DNA of 42,743 bases from Myxococcus xanthus. Lineage in GTDB: Bacteria; Myxococcota; Myxococcia; Myxococcales; Myxococcaceae. Where the stretch lies: the NCBI RefSeq assembly GCF_013116825.1, contig NZ_JABFNS010000081.1, positions 1-42,743 on the forward strand, given 5' to 3'. The position numbers and the translations under genes were made by a program. The notes under the pieces were generated by a model. It searched no databases and was not told the DNA's origin. It saw nothing but the letters and a program-made list of their open reading frames with translations. Below, piece by piece: positions 15,185 to 24,811 of this stretch (its first letter is position 1; every line of letters starts with the position of its first letter).

Positions 15185-15907
15185 ATGTCGCCCCAGCAGC
15201 CCCAGGCCTCGGCCCTGCTCGCCGAAGCCGCTGAAGTAAAGGACGCCCCCGCGCAGGACCTCCTCGCCTGGGCCGAGCGCCGCTTCGGCGCGCGCGCTGC
15301 CATCGCCTCCAGCTTCGGCGTGGAGGACATGGTCCTCATCGACCTGGCGCGCCAGCATGCGCCCAGCCTGCGCCTCTTCACGCTCGACACCGGACGCCTG
15401 CCCCCGGAGACGTACGAGCTCATGGAGGTGGTGCGTAGGCGCTACGGCGTCACCGTGGAGACGTACTTCCCCGAGCGCGCGCGCGTGGAGGCGCTGGAGT
15501 CCACGAGCGGCTACTTCTCCTTCCGCCAGAGCCTGGAGGCACGCAAGGCGTGCTGCGCCATCCGCAAGGTGGAGCCCCTGTCGCGCGCGCTCGCGGGCCA
15601 ACAGGCATGGGTGACGGGATTGCGCCGTGAGCAGTCCGTCACCCGCACCGACGTGGCGACGCTGGAGGTGGACAGCGCGCATGGGCTGCTCAAGCTCAAC
15701 CCGCTGGCCACGTGGAGCAGCCGGGACATCTGGGCCTACGTCCGGGAGAAGAGCGTGCCCTACAACGCGCTCCATGACCGTGGCTACCCGTCCATCGGCT
15801 GCGCGCCCTGCACGCGCGCGGTGAAACCCTACGAGGACGAGCGCGCGGGCCGCTGGTGGTGGGAGTCCGCGGAGAATCGCGAGTGCGGCCTCCACCCGGT
15901 CCGATGA
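15185..15907 (+). CDS. cysH: Phosphoadenylyl/adenylyl-sulfate reductase, APS-type
   Basis: 240 residues. It reduces adenylyl sulfate to sulfite with thioredoxin or glutaredoxin. The PP-loop-type site is ASSFGVEDMVLID (41-53). The four cysteines that bind a [4Fe-4S] cluster in APS reductases are present as C123-C124 (KACCAIRK) and C206/C209 (GCAPCTR), and the catalytic cysteine is C234 in ECGLH near the C-terminus. PAPS-specific enzymes lack the CC and CxxC pairs, so APS is the likely substrate. The ATG at 15185 has TGGAG six bases upstream; the frame stays open to 14978 but that stretch is leader RNA. First gene of the operon, overlapping the next by four bases (ATGA). Confidence 0.95.
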   Translation: MSPQQPQASALLAEAAEVKDAPAQDLLAWAERRFGARAAIASSFGVEDMVLIDLARQHAPSLRLFTLDTGRLPPETYELMEVVRRRYGVTVETYFPERARVEALESTSGYFSFRQSLEARKACCAIRKVEPLSRALAGQQAWVTGLRREQSVTRTDVATLEVDSAHGLLKLNPLATWSSRDIWAYVREKSVPYNALHDRGYPSIGCAPCTRAVKPYEDERAGRWWWESAENRECGLHPVR

Positions 15908-16569
15908 AACGCGCCATGCCTTCACACGCCTTGGATTATCCCGTGTGCCTTCGACTCGAGGGACGCTCCGTCCTGCTGGTGGGCGGCGGCGCCATCGCGG
16001 AGGGCCGTGCCCTCGCGGTGCTCGACGCCGGCGCGCGGCTGCGTGTCATCGCACCGGAGGCCACCGCCACGCTGCGACGGCTCGCAGCCGATGGACGCCT
16101 GGAATGGCAGCCCCGTACCTACGAGGCCGGCGACGTGCGCGGCCATCACCTGGTGCTCGCGGCCACGGATGACGTGGCCGTGGGCCGGCAGGTGGCCGCC
16201 GAAGCCCGGGACCTGGGCCTGTGGGTCAATACCGCGGACGAACCGGCGCTGTGTGACTTCACCCTGCCCTCCGTCGGCAGGCGCGGGCCCATCACCGTCG
16301 CCGTGTCCTCGGCGGGGCGGGCCCCCGCGCTCGCCAGCCACCTGCGCAAGACGCTCACCGCCCAGGTGACGCGACACCACATCTGGCTGGCGCGACTCAG
16401 CGGCTGGCTCCGCGAACACCTGCCCCGAGGCGAAGCGCGCCAGCGGGTGCTGAAGCAGGTGGCGGTGGGAGACATCGGCGCGCTGCTGGAGCGAGGCGAG
16501 CGCAAGGCCGCCTGGGCTCGGCTCCGCACGGAATTGGAGCACTCGAAGATTCTTGGAGAGACACGATGA
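15904..16569 (+). CDS. Siroheme synthase N-terminal type: precorrin-2 dehydrogenase/ferrochelatase
   Basis: 221 residues, similar to Met8p, SirC and the N-terminal half of CysG. It oxidises precorrin-2 to sirohydrochlorin with NAD and may insert iron, giving siroheme for CysI. The Rossmann signature is VLLVGGGAIAEGRALAVLDAGARLRVIAPE, followed by VNTADEPALCDFTLPSVGRRGPITVAVSSAGRAPALA, which is diagnostic. The ATG at 15904 overlaps the cysH stop codon; an ATG at 15916 is also possible. The stop codon overlaps the next start (ATGA at 16566). Whether it also chelates iron is not visible. Confidence 0.92.
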   Translation: MKRAMPSHALDYPVCLRLEGRSVLLVGGGAIAEGRALAVLDAGARLRVIAPEATATLRRLAADGRLEWQPRTYEAGDVRGHHLVLAATDDVAVGRQVAAEARDLGLWVNTADEPALCDFTLPSVGRRGPITVAVSSAGRAPALASHLRKTLTAQVTRHHIWLARLSGWLREHLPRGEARQRVLKQVAVGDIGALLERGERKAAWARLRTELEHSKILGETR

Positions 16570-17366
16570 GAGAGCAGACGAGAGGCCGAGTGTTCCTGGT
16601 CGGCGCGGGTCCGGGAGACCCGGAGCTGTTGACCTTGCGCGCCGCGCGCGTGCTCCGGGAGGCGGACACCGTCGTTCATGACCGGTTGGTCCACCCTGGC
16701 GTGCTCGAGCATGCGCGCCCCCACGCACGGCTCATCTACGTGGGCAAGGAGGGCGGCGGAGACGCCGTGAGCCAGGAGGAGATTCACGTCATCCTCATCG
16801 CCCAGGCGATGCTGGGGCGCCGCGTGGTGCGGCTCAAGGGCGGTGACCCTTTCGTCTTCGGCCGCGGCGGCGAGGAAGCGCTCGCGCTGGAAGAGGCGGG
16901 CATCCCCTATGAAGTCGTCCCCGGCCTCACCGCGGGGACAGCCGTGCCCGCGGCGGCGGCCATTCCCGTCACGCACCGGGGTGTCTCCGGGGCGGTGACG
17001 TTCGCCACCGCATACCGAGGCGGCAGCGCGCCGGCCTGGGACTTCCTGGCGAAGGCCCAGACGCTGGTCCTCTACATGGCGGGCAGCCGGTTGGAGGAGA
17101 CGGTGCGCGCGCTGGTCGGCGCGGGGCGCTCCGCGTCCACCCCGGCCGCCGTGGTGGAGGCGGGCACGTGGGAGCACCAACGGGTGGTGGAGGCTCCGCT
17201 GAGCCACATCGCCCAGGCGGCGACGCGTGACGCGCTCGGCTCGCCGTCGCTGCTCATCGTGGGCGAGGTCGTCTCGCTGCGCGGGCGCCTGCCTTCGCTG
17301 GTGGCGCAAGGAACCTCGGAGCATGGACACGCGCCAGCGCGCGTGGCGGAGGGCGGTCATGAGTGA
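16566..17366 (+). CDS. cobA: Uroporphyrinogen-III C-methyltransferase
   Basis: 266 residues of the SUMT family, the counterpart of the C-terminal half of CysG. It uses two SAM molecules to make precorrin-2 from uroporphyrinogen III. Key motifs: [20 protein letters not shown] at the N-terminus, [27 protein letters not shown], and [20 protein letters not shown]. The split of CysG into two adjacent genes is common outside enterics. The ATG at 16566 overlaps the previous stop codon, with GGAGAG upstream. Here it serves siroheme for sulfite reductase rather than cobalamin. Confidence 0.95.
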   Translation: MREQTRGRVFLVGAGPGDPELLTLRAARVLREADTVVHDRLVHPGVLEHARPHARLIYVGKEGGGDAVSQEEIHVILIAQAMLGRRVVRLKGGDPFVFGRGGEEALALEEAGIPYEVVPGLTAGTAVPAAAAIPVTHRGVSGAVTFATAYRGGSAPAWDFLAKAQTLVLYMAGSRLEETVRALVGAGRSASTPAAVVEAGTWEHQRVVEAPLSHIAQAATRDALGSPSLLIVGEVVSLRGRLPSLVAQGTSEHGHAPARVAEGGHE

Positions 17367-18276
17367 GCACACGTTCGCGCGGGCGTCCCACCTGTCGGAG
17401 CTGGAAGCGGAGAGCATCCACATCCTCCGGGAGACAGTGGCCGAGTTCGCCAACCCGGTGATGCTCTACAGCATCGGCAAGGACTCCCAGGTCCTGCTGC
17501 ACCTGGCGCGCAAGGCCTTCCACCCCGCGCCCCTGCCCTTCCCGCTGCTCCACGTGGACACCACCTGGAAGTTCCGGGACATGTATGCGTTCCGGGACGC
17601 CTTCGTGGCGCGCCACGGCCTGCGCCTCATCATCCACCGGAACCAGCGCGCGCTGGCCGAGGGCATCAACCCCTTCGACCACGGCAGCCAGAAGTACACC
17701 CACGCGATGAAGACGCAGGCGCTGCTGGAGGCGCTGGCGGCGCATGGCTTCGACGCGGCCTTCGGTGGCGCGCGGCGCGACGAGGAGAAGTCCCGCGCCA
17801 AGGAGCGGGTGTTCTCCTTCCGGGACCGGCACGGACAGTGGGACCCGCGCCGCCAGCGACCGGAGCTGTGGAACCTCTTCAACGGCCGCGTCGACGCGGG
17901 CGAGAGCATGCGCGTCTTCCCGCTATCCAACTGGACGGAGCTGGACGTGTGGCACTACGTGCTGCGCGAGCGCATCCCCGTGGTGCCGCTCTACTTCGCG
18001 GCGGAGCGCCCTGTCATTGACCGGAGCGGAACCCTGCTCATGGTGGATGACGAGCGCATGCGGCTGCGGCCCGGGGAGAAGCCCGAACTCCGTCGCGTGC
18101 GCTTCCGGACCCTGGGCTGCTACCCGCTCAGCGGCGCCATCGAGTCCTCCGCCACCACGGTGGAGACCGTCATCCACGAGATGGTGAACGCCCGCCAGTC
18201 CGAGCGGCAGGGCCGACTCATCGACCACGACGAAGAGGGCTCCATGGAGCTCAAGAAGCGCGAGGGCTACTTCTAA
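17359..18276 (+). CDS. cysD: Sulfate adenylyltransferase subunit 2
   Basis: 305 residues, the catalytic subunit of ATP sulfurylase, forming APS from ATP and sulfate together with the CysN GTPase. The PP-loop motif SIGKDS is at 38-43. The motifs [36 protein letters not shown] and the end [10 protein letters not shown] are typical of CysD. The ATG at 17359 is preceded by GGAGGG and overlaps cobA by eight bases. Its stop codon shares its last base with the cysN start. Length and motifs are intact. Confidence 0.97.
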   Translation: MSEHTFARASHLSELEAESIHILRETVAEFANPVMLYSIGKDSQVLLHLARKAFHPAPLPFPLLHVDTTWKFRDMYAFRDAFVARHGLRLIIHRNQRALAEGINPFDHGSQKYTHAMKTQALLEALAAHGFDAAFGGARRDEEKSRAKERVFSFRDRHGQWDPRRQRPELWNLFNGRVDAGESMRVFPLSNWTELDVWHYVLRERIPVVPLYFAAERPVIDRSGTLLMVDDERMRLRPGEKPELRRVRFRTLGCYPLSGAIESSATTVETVIHEMVNARQSERQGRLIDHDEEGSMELKKREGYF

Positions 18277-19988
18277 TGGACACCGGCTTGCAGCAACTGC
18301 TCGACCAGCATGCCTCCCGGGAGCTGCTCCGGCTCGTCGTGGTCGGCTCCGTGGATGACGGGAAGTCCACCCTTATCGGCAGGCTCCTCTACGAGTGCGA
18401 CGGGCTCTTCGAGGACCAGATCTCCGCCGTGCGGAAGGCCAGCGCGAAGCGGGCCGCCGCCGCCGTGTCCGTGCCCGCCGAGGTGCTGGTCCAGGGCCTG
18501 AAGGCCGCGTCCGGCGCGGACGCGGAGGAGCTGGACTTCTCCCTCTTCACCGACGGCCTGCGCGCCGAGCGCGAGCAGGGCATCACCATCGACGTTGCCT
18601 ACCGCTACCTGAGCACCGCTCGGCGCAAGGTCATCGTCGCGGACACGCCGGGCCACATCCAGTACACGCGCAACATGGCCACCGGTGCCTCCACCGCGGA
18701 CGCGGCGGTCATCCTGGTGGACGCGCGACTGGGCGTGCTGCCGCAGACGCGCCGCCACGCGTACATCGCCTCGTTGCTGGGCATCCCCTACCTGGCCGTG
18801 GCGGTGAACAAGATGGACCTCACGGGCTTCGACCGCGGCGCCTTCGAGCGCATCGGCGCCGAGCTGATGGACTTCGCCCACGCGCTCGGCTTCGAGGGCG
18901 TGCGGCTCTTCCCCGTCAGCGCCAGTCGCGGGGACAACATCACCCGGCCCAGCATCCGCACGCCCTGGCATGAAGGCGGCACCCTGCTCGCGTGGCTGGA
19001 GTCCCTGCCACACCAGCGCCGGCAGGACGACGCGCCCTTCCGCTTCCCCGTTCAGTACGTGCTCCGGCCCCACCAGGACTACCGAGGGCTGGCGGGACAG
19101 ATTGCCTCCGGCACCGTCCGCGTCGGGGATGAAATCCAGGTCCATCCCTCCGGGCGGCGCACGCGCGTGGCGAGCATCGATACCTTCGATGGACCGCTGG
19201 AGGAGGCCGCGTCCCCCGCGTCCGTCACGCTGCGACTCGCGGACGAAGTGGACGCCAGCCGAGGCGACGTGCTGGCCCATGTGGACCAGCCGCCGCTGTC
19301 GCTCCACCAGTTCGACGCGATGCTCGTGTGGTTCGGAGAACAGCCGCTGGACTGCTCGCGCCGCTACCTGGTGAAGCAAGCCTCGCGGACCGCGCCCGCG
19401 CACATCGAGCGGGTGCTGTGGCGCAAGGAACTGGCGGACCTCTCCGAGCAACCCGCCGAGTCCCTGTCGCTCAACGACATCGGCCGGGTGCGAGTGGTGT
19501 GCCGTCGGCCGCTGCTGACCGACCCGTACCGCGACAACCGCCGCACGGGCGCCTTCATCGTCATCGACGCGCTCACGCACGACACAGTGGCCGCGGGCAT
19601 GGTCCTGGGTCCCGTGGAGGAGTCAACGAAGGGCGAAATCGGCTCCTCGCTCGTCACGCAACCCGAGCGGCGGGGACGGCTGGGTCAGCCCGGCGCCATC
19701 GTCCTGCTGCCCGCCACGCCGGACGCGGGCTCACGCGCATTCCAGTTGGAGCGCCGGCTGTTCGACCTGGGCTGGCACGTCACCACCACCCCCGGTGACA
19801 TAGAGGTCGCGCTGGCGCTCGCGGCGGCGGGATTGGTCGCCCTGGTCCACACCGACACGCCCCAGACACGCCGGGCCCTACGAGCGGAGGCCCGCGATGC
19901 CGGCGCCGCGTGGCTGGAGCTGGAAGGCACCGAGAACCTGGAGCAACACCTCGACCGGATCATCTCCCTGCGGGAGGCCACACGATGA
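18276..19988 (+). CDS. cysN: Sulfate adenylyltransferase subunit 1 with degenerate CysC-like tail
   Basis: 570 residues. The first 445 or so are a complete CysN GTPase of the EF-Tu fold: P-loop GSVDDGKST (24-32), EREQGITIDVAYRYL switch, DTPGH (about 122-126) and NKMD (about 178). The remaining 125 residues align in pattern with the start of an APS kinase (CysC) but are truncated. Where CysC has a GLSGAGKST P-loop, this protein has ATPDAGSRAF followed by a recognisable ERRLFDLGWHV helix; the APS-binding middle part is missing. CysNC fusions are usually 600-640 residues with an active kinase. Since CysH here is APS-type, kinase activity is not needed, and the tail looks like a decayed or repurposed domain. 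Confidence 0.93.
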   Translation: MDTGLQQLLDQHASRELLRLVVVGSVDDGKSTLIGRLLYECDGLFEDQISAVRKASAKRAAAAVSVPAEVLVQGLKAASGADAEELDFSLFTDGLRAEREQGITIDVAYRYLSTARRKVIVADTPGHIQYTRNMATGASTADAAVILVDARLGVLPQTRRHAYIASLLGIPYLAVAVNKMDLTGFDRGAFERIGAELMDFAHALGFEGVRLFPVSASRGDNITRPSIRTPWHEGGTLLAWLESLPHQRRQDDAPFRFPVQYVLRPHQDYRGLAGQIASGTVRVGDEIQVHPSGRRTRVASIDTFDGPLEEAASPASVTLRLADEVDASRGDVLAHVDQPPLSLHQFDAMLVWFGEQPLDCSRRYLVKQASRTAPAHIERVLWRKELADLSEQPAESLSLNDIGRVRVVCRRPLLTDPYRDNRRTGAFIVIDALTHDTVAAGMVLGPVEESTKGEIGSSLVTQPERRGRLGQPGAIVLLPATPDAGSRAFQLERRLFDLGWHVTTTPGDIEVALALAAAGLVALVHTDTPQTRRALRAEARDAGAAWLELEGTENLEQHLDRIISLREATR

Positions 19989-21811
19989 ACACATCCCCTG
20001 CCCCCCACGCGCCCCCGTTCATCAACGCGCTCCTGGGTGAGAACAAGAGTGCCCTGCTGCTCAAGCTCGTGGAGGGGATGGACGCCTCCGCCCTGCACTG
20101 GCTGAGCGGCTACACGGCGGGACTGGCCATCCGCGCGCCCCAGCCCACCGTCGTCCCCGTGACGCCCGTGCCCGTGGCCGCCCCCGCCGCTCACTTCACC
20201 ATCATCTATGGGACGCAGACGGGTAACAGCCGACTCCTGGCCGAACGCCTCAAGCACCAGGTGGAGTCCGCCGGGCTCGCCGCGAGGCTGTTCCGGGCCA
20301 GCGACTATCCCGTGCGGGAGCTGGCCAAGGAGAAGCTGCTCTGCGTGGTCATCAGCACCCAGGGAGATGGCGACCCGCCGGACGACGCACGCGTCTTCTG
20401 TGAGTTCATCCTCGGCAAGCGCGCGCCTCGCATGGAGGGGCTGCGCTACGCCGTGCTGGGGCTGGGGGACTCCAGCTACCCGCGCTTCTGCGAGGTGGGT
20501 CGGGTGCTCGACGCCCGCTTCTCGGAGCTGGGCGCCAGCCGGCTGTTGGCGCGCGCCGATTGCGACGTGGACTTCGAGCCCGTGGCCAAGGGTTGGCTCG
20601 ACCAGGCCTACACCCTGGCGCGCGAAGCGCTGACTCCGCAGGCGACGGTGACGGCCACTGTCGTGCCGCTGCGGGAGCCGAACGCCACGCCCGCGTTCAC
20701 CAAGGAGGCGCCCTACACGGCGGAGGTGCTGCTCAATCAGCGCATCACCGCACGCGGCGCGCTCAAGGACGTTCGACACCTGGAGCTGTCGCTCGCGGGC
20801 TCCGGGCTGGAGTATGCCCCCGGCGACGCGCTGGGCGTGTGGCCCCACAATCCGCCGGAGCTGGTGGCGTCCTTCCTGTCCGAGCTGCACCTCGACGGAG
20901 AAGCGGCGGTCACCCGAGAGGGCCGCACGCTCCCGCTGGCGCGTTGGCTGAGTGACGAGCTGGAAATCACCAGGCTCAACCGCCCCTTCCTGGAGCGGCA
21001 CGCCAGGCTGTCCGGCAGCGAGGCGCTGCACGAAGTGCTCGAACCGGGCCGCGCCGAGGCTTTCCGCGCGCTGCTGGCAGGGCATCAGGTCATCGACGTA
21101 CTCCGCGCCCACAAGGCCACCTGGGAGGCCACTGAGCTGGTCCAGTCCCTGCGCCGGCTGACGCCCCGGTTGTACTCGATTGCCTCCAGCCCCAAGCGCG
21201 TGGGTGAAGAGGCCCACCTCACGGTGGCGGTGGTGGACTACACGGTGTTCGACCTGCGGCACTTCGGCGCGGCGTCGTACCACCTGGCCACGCGCACGGC
21301 CGGCACCGACACGGTCCGCGTCTTCATCGAGCCGAACGAACGCTTCCGCTTGCCGCAAGACGGCGACAAGGACGTGCTGATGATTGGCCCAGGCACTGGC
21401 GTGGCGCCCTTCCGGGCCTTCGTCCAGGAGCGCGCGGAGACCGGAGCGAAGGGCCGCAACTGGCTCTTCTTCGGTGAGCAGCACTTCCGCTCCCAGTTCC
21501 TCTACCAGACGGAGTGGCAGGAGGCCCTGAAGAAGCAGACGCTGCACCGGCTGTCACTCGCCTTCTCGCGGGACCGCGCACAGAAGGTCTACGTGCAGCA
21601 CCGGCTGCGTGAGTCCGGACGTGACGTCTACGAATGGCTCGAAGGCGGCGCCCACCTCTACGTGTGCGGCGACGCCCAGCGCATGGCCCCGGATGTCCAC
21701 GAGGCACTGGTGGACGTCGTCTCCACCCACGGCGGCAAGAGCCGCGAGGACGCGCACGCCTGGCTCGAATCCCTGCGCGAGCAGCGGCGCTACCTGCGCG
21801 ACGTCTACTGA
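19985..21811 (+). CDS. cysJ: Sulfite reductase [NADPH] flavoprotein alpha subunit
   Basis: 608 residues. A flavodoxin domain (about 60-205, FMN-loop TQTGNSRLLAERL) is followed by a ferredoxin-NADP-reductase-type FAD/NADPH module with the FAD motif YSIASSPKR, the NADPH-loop IGPGTGVAPFRAF and the usual C-terminal YLRDVY. It passes electrons from NADPH to CysI. The ATG at 19985 overlaps the cysN stop codon (ATGA). The N-terminal 55 residues (AHPPFINALLGENKSALLLK region) form the short oligomerisation segment seen in CysJ. Confidence 0.96.
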   Translation: MNTSPAPHAPPFINALLGENKSALLLKLVEGMDASALHWLSGYTAGLAIRAPQPTVVPVTPVPVAAPAAHFTIIYGTQTGNSRLLAERLKHQVESAGLAARLFRASDYPVRELAKEKLLCVVISTQGDGDPPDDARVFCEFILGKRAPRMEGLRYAVLGLGDSSYPRFCEVGRVLDARFSELGASRLLARADCDVDFEPVAKGWLDQAYTLAREALTPQATVTATVVPLREPNATPAFTKEAPYTAEVLLNQRITARGALKDVRHLELSLAGSGLEYAPGDALGVWPHNPPELVASFLSELHLDGEAAVTREGRTLPLARWLSDELEITRLNRPFLERHARLSGSEALHEVLEPGRAEAFRALLAGHQVIDVLRAHKATWEATELVQSLRRLTPRLYSIASSPKRVGEEAHLTVAVVDYTVFDLRHFGAASYHLATRTAGTDTVRVFIEPNERFRLPQDGDKDVLMIGPGTGVAPFRAFVQERAETGAKGRNWLFFGEQHFRSQFLYQTEWQEALKKQTLHRLSLAFSRDRAQKVYVQHRLRESGRDVYEWLEGGAHLYVCGDAQRMAPDVHEALVDVVSTHGGKSREDAHAWLESLREQRRYLRDVY

Positions 21812-21835
21812 CCCATTCCGATTGAGAACATCGAC

Positions 21836-23524
21836 ATGAGCTACCAGCCCAAGCCGCTCTCCGAAGTGGAGCACATCAAGTCCCAGAGCCGCCTGCTCCG
21901 GGGCAGTCTGGCGGAGAGCCTGGAGGACCCGGTGACGGGCGGCCTCGCCACGCCGGACACCAACCTCATCAAGTTCCACGGCAGCTATCAGCAGGACGAC
22001 CGCGACCTGCGCGAGGAGCGGCGTCAGCAGAAGCTGGAGCCCGCCTACAGCTTCATGCTCCGCACCCGCCTGCCTGGAGGCGTGTGCACACCCGCCCAGT
22101 GGCTGGCGATGGACGCCCTGGCACGTGAGCACGCCAATCACACGCTGCGCATCACCACGCGGCAGGCCTTTCAGCTGCACGGCGTCATCAAGGAAGACCT
22201 CCGGCCCACCATCGCCCGCATCAACGAAGCGATGATGGACACGCTGGCCGCCTGCGGCGACGTGAACCGCAACGTGATGTGCAACCCCAATCCGGTGGAC
22301 TCGAGCGTCCACGAGACGGTGTATCGGTGGGCGGTGCGCATCTCCGAGCACCTGCTGCCGAAGACGCGCGCCTACTACGAAGTCTGGCTGGGGAAGGAGA
22401 AGGTGGCCGGCGGAGAGGACGAGCCCATCTACGGCTCCACGTACCTGCCCCGGAAGTTCAAGGCCGCAGTGGCGGTGCCGCCCCTCAACGACGTGGATGT
22501 CTTCGCGCAAGACCTGGGCTTCATCGCCATCACCGAGGGCGACGCGCTCGTGGGCTTCAACGTCTCCGTGGGCGGCGGCATGGGCGCCACGCATGGTGAC
22601 GCGGCCACCTACCCCCGGCTGGCGGACGTCGTCGGCTTCATCCCGCCAGAGCAGACGCTCGCCGTCGCCGAGGAGGTGGTGAAGATTCACCGCGACTTCG
22701 GGGACCGAACCAACCGCAAGCACGCGCGCCTGAAGTACGTCCTGGAGGAGCGCGGTGTGCCCTGGTTCACGGCGGAGCTGGAGAAGCGGCTCGGCTTCCC
22801 GCTCCAGCCGGCGCGCCCCTTCGCTTTCGAGCACAACGGAGACCGCTTCGGGTGGACGGAGGGCCATGACGGCCGGTGGCATCTCACGCTGCACCTGGAC
22901 AGCGGCCGCGTGGCGGACCGGCCCGGCGCCACGCACTTGACGGGCTTGCGGGAAATCGCGCGCATCCACACCGGGGACTTCCGGCTCACGGCGAACCAGA
23001 ACCTCGTCATCGCGGGTGTGACACCCGAGGCTCGCGACGCCATCGACGCGCTGGTGACGGAGCACGCGCTGGACAGCTTCCGCAGCGCCAGCCCGGTGCG
23101 TCGCAACGCGCTGGCGTGCGTGGCGCTGCCGACGTGCGGGCTCGCCATGGCGGAGGCGGAGCGCTACCTGCCCGCCTTCGTGGGACGGCTGGAGGACCGG
23201 CTGCGGGCGCATGGCCTGCAGGACGCCAACCTGCTGCTCCGCATCACCGGGTGCCCCAACGGCTGCGCGAGGCCGTACCTGGCGGAGGTGGGACTCGTGG
23301 GCAAGGCGCCGGGCCGCTACAACCTGCACCTGGGCGGAGACGCGCGAGGCCAGCGCCTCAGTCATCTCTACAGGGAGAACATCGACGAGGACGCCATCCT
23401 CGCCGCGCTGGAGCCATTGTTCGAAGGCTACGCACGCGAACGTCAGCCCGGTGAGGGCTTTGGCGACTTCGTGGTGCGCGCTGGCCACGTCCCCAGCCCA
23501 GCCGTTCAGGCTCGACCGGCCTGA
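21836..23524 (+). CDS. cysI: Sulfite reductase [NADPH] hemoprotein beta subunit
   Basis: 562 residues. It reduces sulfite to sulfide in six electron steps with a coupled siroheme and [4Fe-4S] cluster. The four cluster cysteines are visible: C428 and C434 in [20 protein letters not shown] and C473 and C477 in [11 protein letters not shown]. The sulfite-binding Arg/Lys environment ([16 protein letters not shown]) is present. The start ATG at 21836 lies 25 bases after cysJ, with only a weak GAGAAC. It is the last gene of the operon; the next gene is convergent. No cysteine synthase or sulfate transporter is in this cluster. Confidence 0.97.
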   Translation: MSYQPKPLSEVEHIKSQSRLLRGSLAESLEDPVTGGLATPDTNLIKFHGSYQQDDRDLREERRQQKLEPAYSFMLRTRLPGGVCTPAQWLAMDALAREHANHTLRITTRQAFQLHGVIKEDLRPTIARINEAMMDTLAACGDVNRNVMCNPNPVDSSVHETVYRWAVRISEHLLPKTRAYYEVWLGKEKVAGGEDEPIYGSTYLPRKFKAAVAVPPLNDVDVFAQDLGFIAITEGDALVGFNVSVGGGMGATHGDAATYPRLADVVGFIPPEQTLAVAEEVVKIHRDFGDRTNRKHARLKYVLEERGVPWFTAELEKRLGFPLQPARPFAFEHNGDRFGWTEGHDGRWHLTLHLDSGRVADRPGATHLTGLREIARIHTGDFRLTANQNLVIAGVTPEARDAIDALVTEHALDSFRSASPVRRNALACVALPTCGLAMAEAERYLPAFVGRLEDRLRAHGLQDANLLLRITGCPNGCARPYLAEVGLVGKAPGRYNLHLGGDARGQRLSHLYRENIDEDAILAALEPLFEGYARERQPGEGFGDFVVRAGHVPSPAVQARPA

Positions 23525-23547
23525 GCCAACGCGGACCGCGCGCGTGT

Positions 23548-24510
23548 TCAATCGCCCGCGTCCCGCACCGCGGTGAGGAGCAGGTCGTACTTGCCGCCCA
23601 GGAAGGTACGGAAGCCGTGCTGGTGCAGATAGCGACGGTAGAAGGACAGGTCCTTCACCAGCAGCGACAGGTCGGGCTCGCGGAGGTTCCGCACCCGCGC
23701 GCCATAGACGACCTCACCATCCCGGAAGCGGGAATTCGGGAAGCCCAGCAGCAACGCCGAGCGGGGCTCCAGGTGCTCCTGCACCAGCCTGCGCAACAGC
23801 GCATGGTCGTCCACACCGGGGCTCTGCAGCGTGCCCACCGACACCACCAGGTGGAAGCGTCCCAGGTCCTCCGGCAGCGCGTTGAGGTCGGCGACAATGA
23901 AGCGGTGCCGCGCATCAGGGAAGCGGGCACGCGCCTCTTCGATGGCGCTGGCGCTGTGGTCCACCCCCACGAAGCGCACATCCGGGGCCTCCTCCAGCCA
24001 CGAGAACGCCGCCAATTCATCCCCGCGGTTGACCCCCAGGTCGAGCACGCGGCCGGACTCCGGCAAACGGATGCGCCCAAGCGCTTCGAGCCACGGCAGC
24101 AGGAAGCCCGCGTCCTCCAGCTTGCGCAGGCGCGCGAACGCGGAGGCCGCGCCATAGCGTTCTTGCGGTGACACCGCTTCGTCCGCCTGCCCCCCCGCGT
24201 GCCAGGGCGCCTCGGGCCCCAGGCGCTCGAAGGTCAGCGCGATGTGCGTCGCATCCACCGCGCGGGGCGTGAGCAGGCGGCACGCCAGCCCCTCCGCCAG
24301 GTCGCACCAACTGCGCAGGGGCCGATGGAGCAGCGCGCCGGACGGGCCCACACGCTCGCCGGGGTAGCAACCCCTGCCCAGGTCCGGGTCTGGCACCTCG
24401 ATGGTGACGGGCCCCGCACCGAGCGACGCCAGCAAGTGCCGATGGATGTGGGTCAGGGACTCGGCATGGAAGCGGCGAGGGTGCGCGGCGGACTCGGTGG
24501 GGCTCGACAT
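23548..24510 (-). CDS. SAM-dependent class I methyltransferase, unknown substrate
   Basis: 320 residues from ATG 24510 (MSSPTES); a start at 24549 would add 13 Arg-rich residues. Class I motifs: VLDLGVNRGDELAAFSWL (motif I), FVGVDHSASAIEEAR (acidic loop), HRFIVADLNALP (post II) and a later FHLVVSVGTLQSPG. The N-terminal 120 residues carry no recognised domain, and are probably a substrate-recognition part. It is monocistronic and convergent with cysI, with no evident functional link. Confidence 0.82.
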   Translation of the reverse strand: MSSPTESAAHPRRFHAESLTHIHRHLLASLGAGPVTIEVPDPDLGRGCYPGERVGPSGALLHRPLRSWCDLAEGLACRLLTPRAVDATHIALTFERLGPEAPWHAGGQADEAVSPQERYGAASAFARLRKLEDAGFLLPWLEALGRIRLPESGRVLDLGVNRGDELAAFSWLEEAPDVRFVGVDHSASAIEEARARFPDARHRFIVADLNALPEDLGRFHLVVSVGTLQSPGVDDHALLRRLVQEHLEPRSALLLGFPNSRFRDGEVVYGARVRNLREPDLSLLVKDLSFYRRYLHQHGFRTFLGGKYDLLLTAVRDAGD

Positions 24511-24811
24511 GATGGCGCGGAGCCTAGCGCGGCGCCTGTCCTGTTCCATGGCTTCCGCGCCGGTGCCCAGCCGCCGCGAGCCCCACTGCGCGTCGCCCTG
24601 CTTGTAGAGCGGCGTGCCGGATTCTCGAACGTGTCCGGACTCGCCAAGTGGCGTGACAGCGAGTCACACACGCGTCGACCTTCCGTGACAGAGGTGGCTG
24701 GGGAAGTCCCGTGCGGGCAAGGCGTCCAGAGGGAGCCCAGCCCCACGCGGGCCCTGGCCTCGAGCTTGCTCAAGGGCCGCGTGTCACTCCTGAAACCAAA
24801 GGCACTCGGCC

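Noticed and set aside
18273-19580. 435-residue minus-strand ORF opposite cysN
   Set aside because: Antisense shadow of a well-supported gene.
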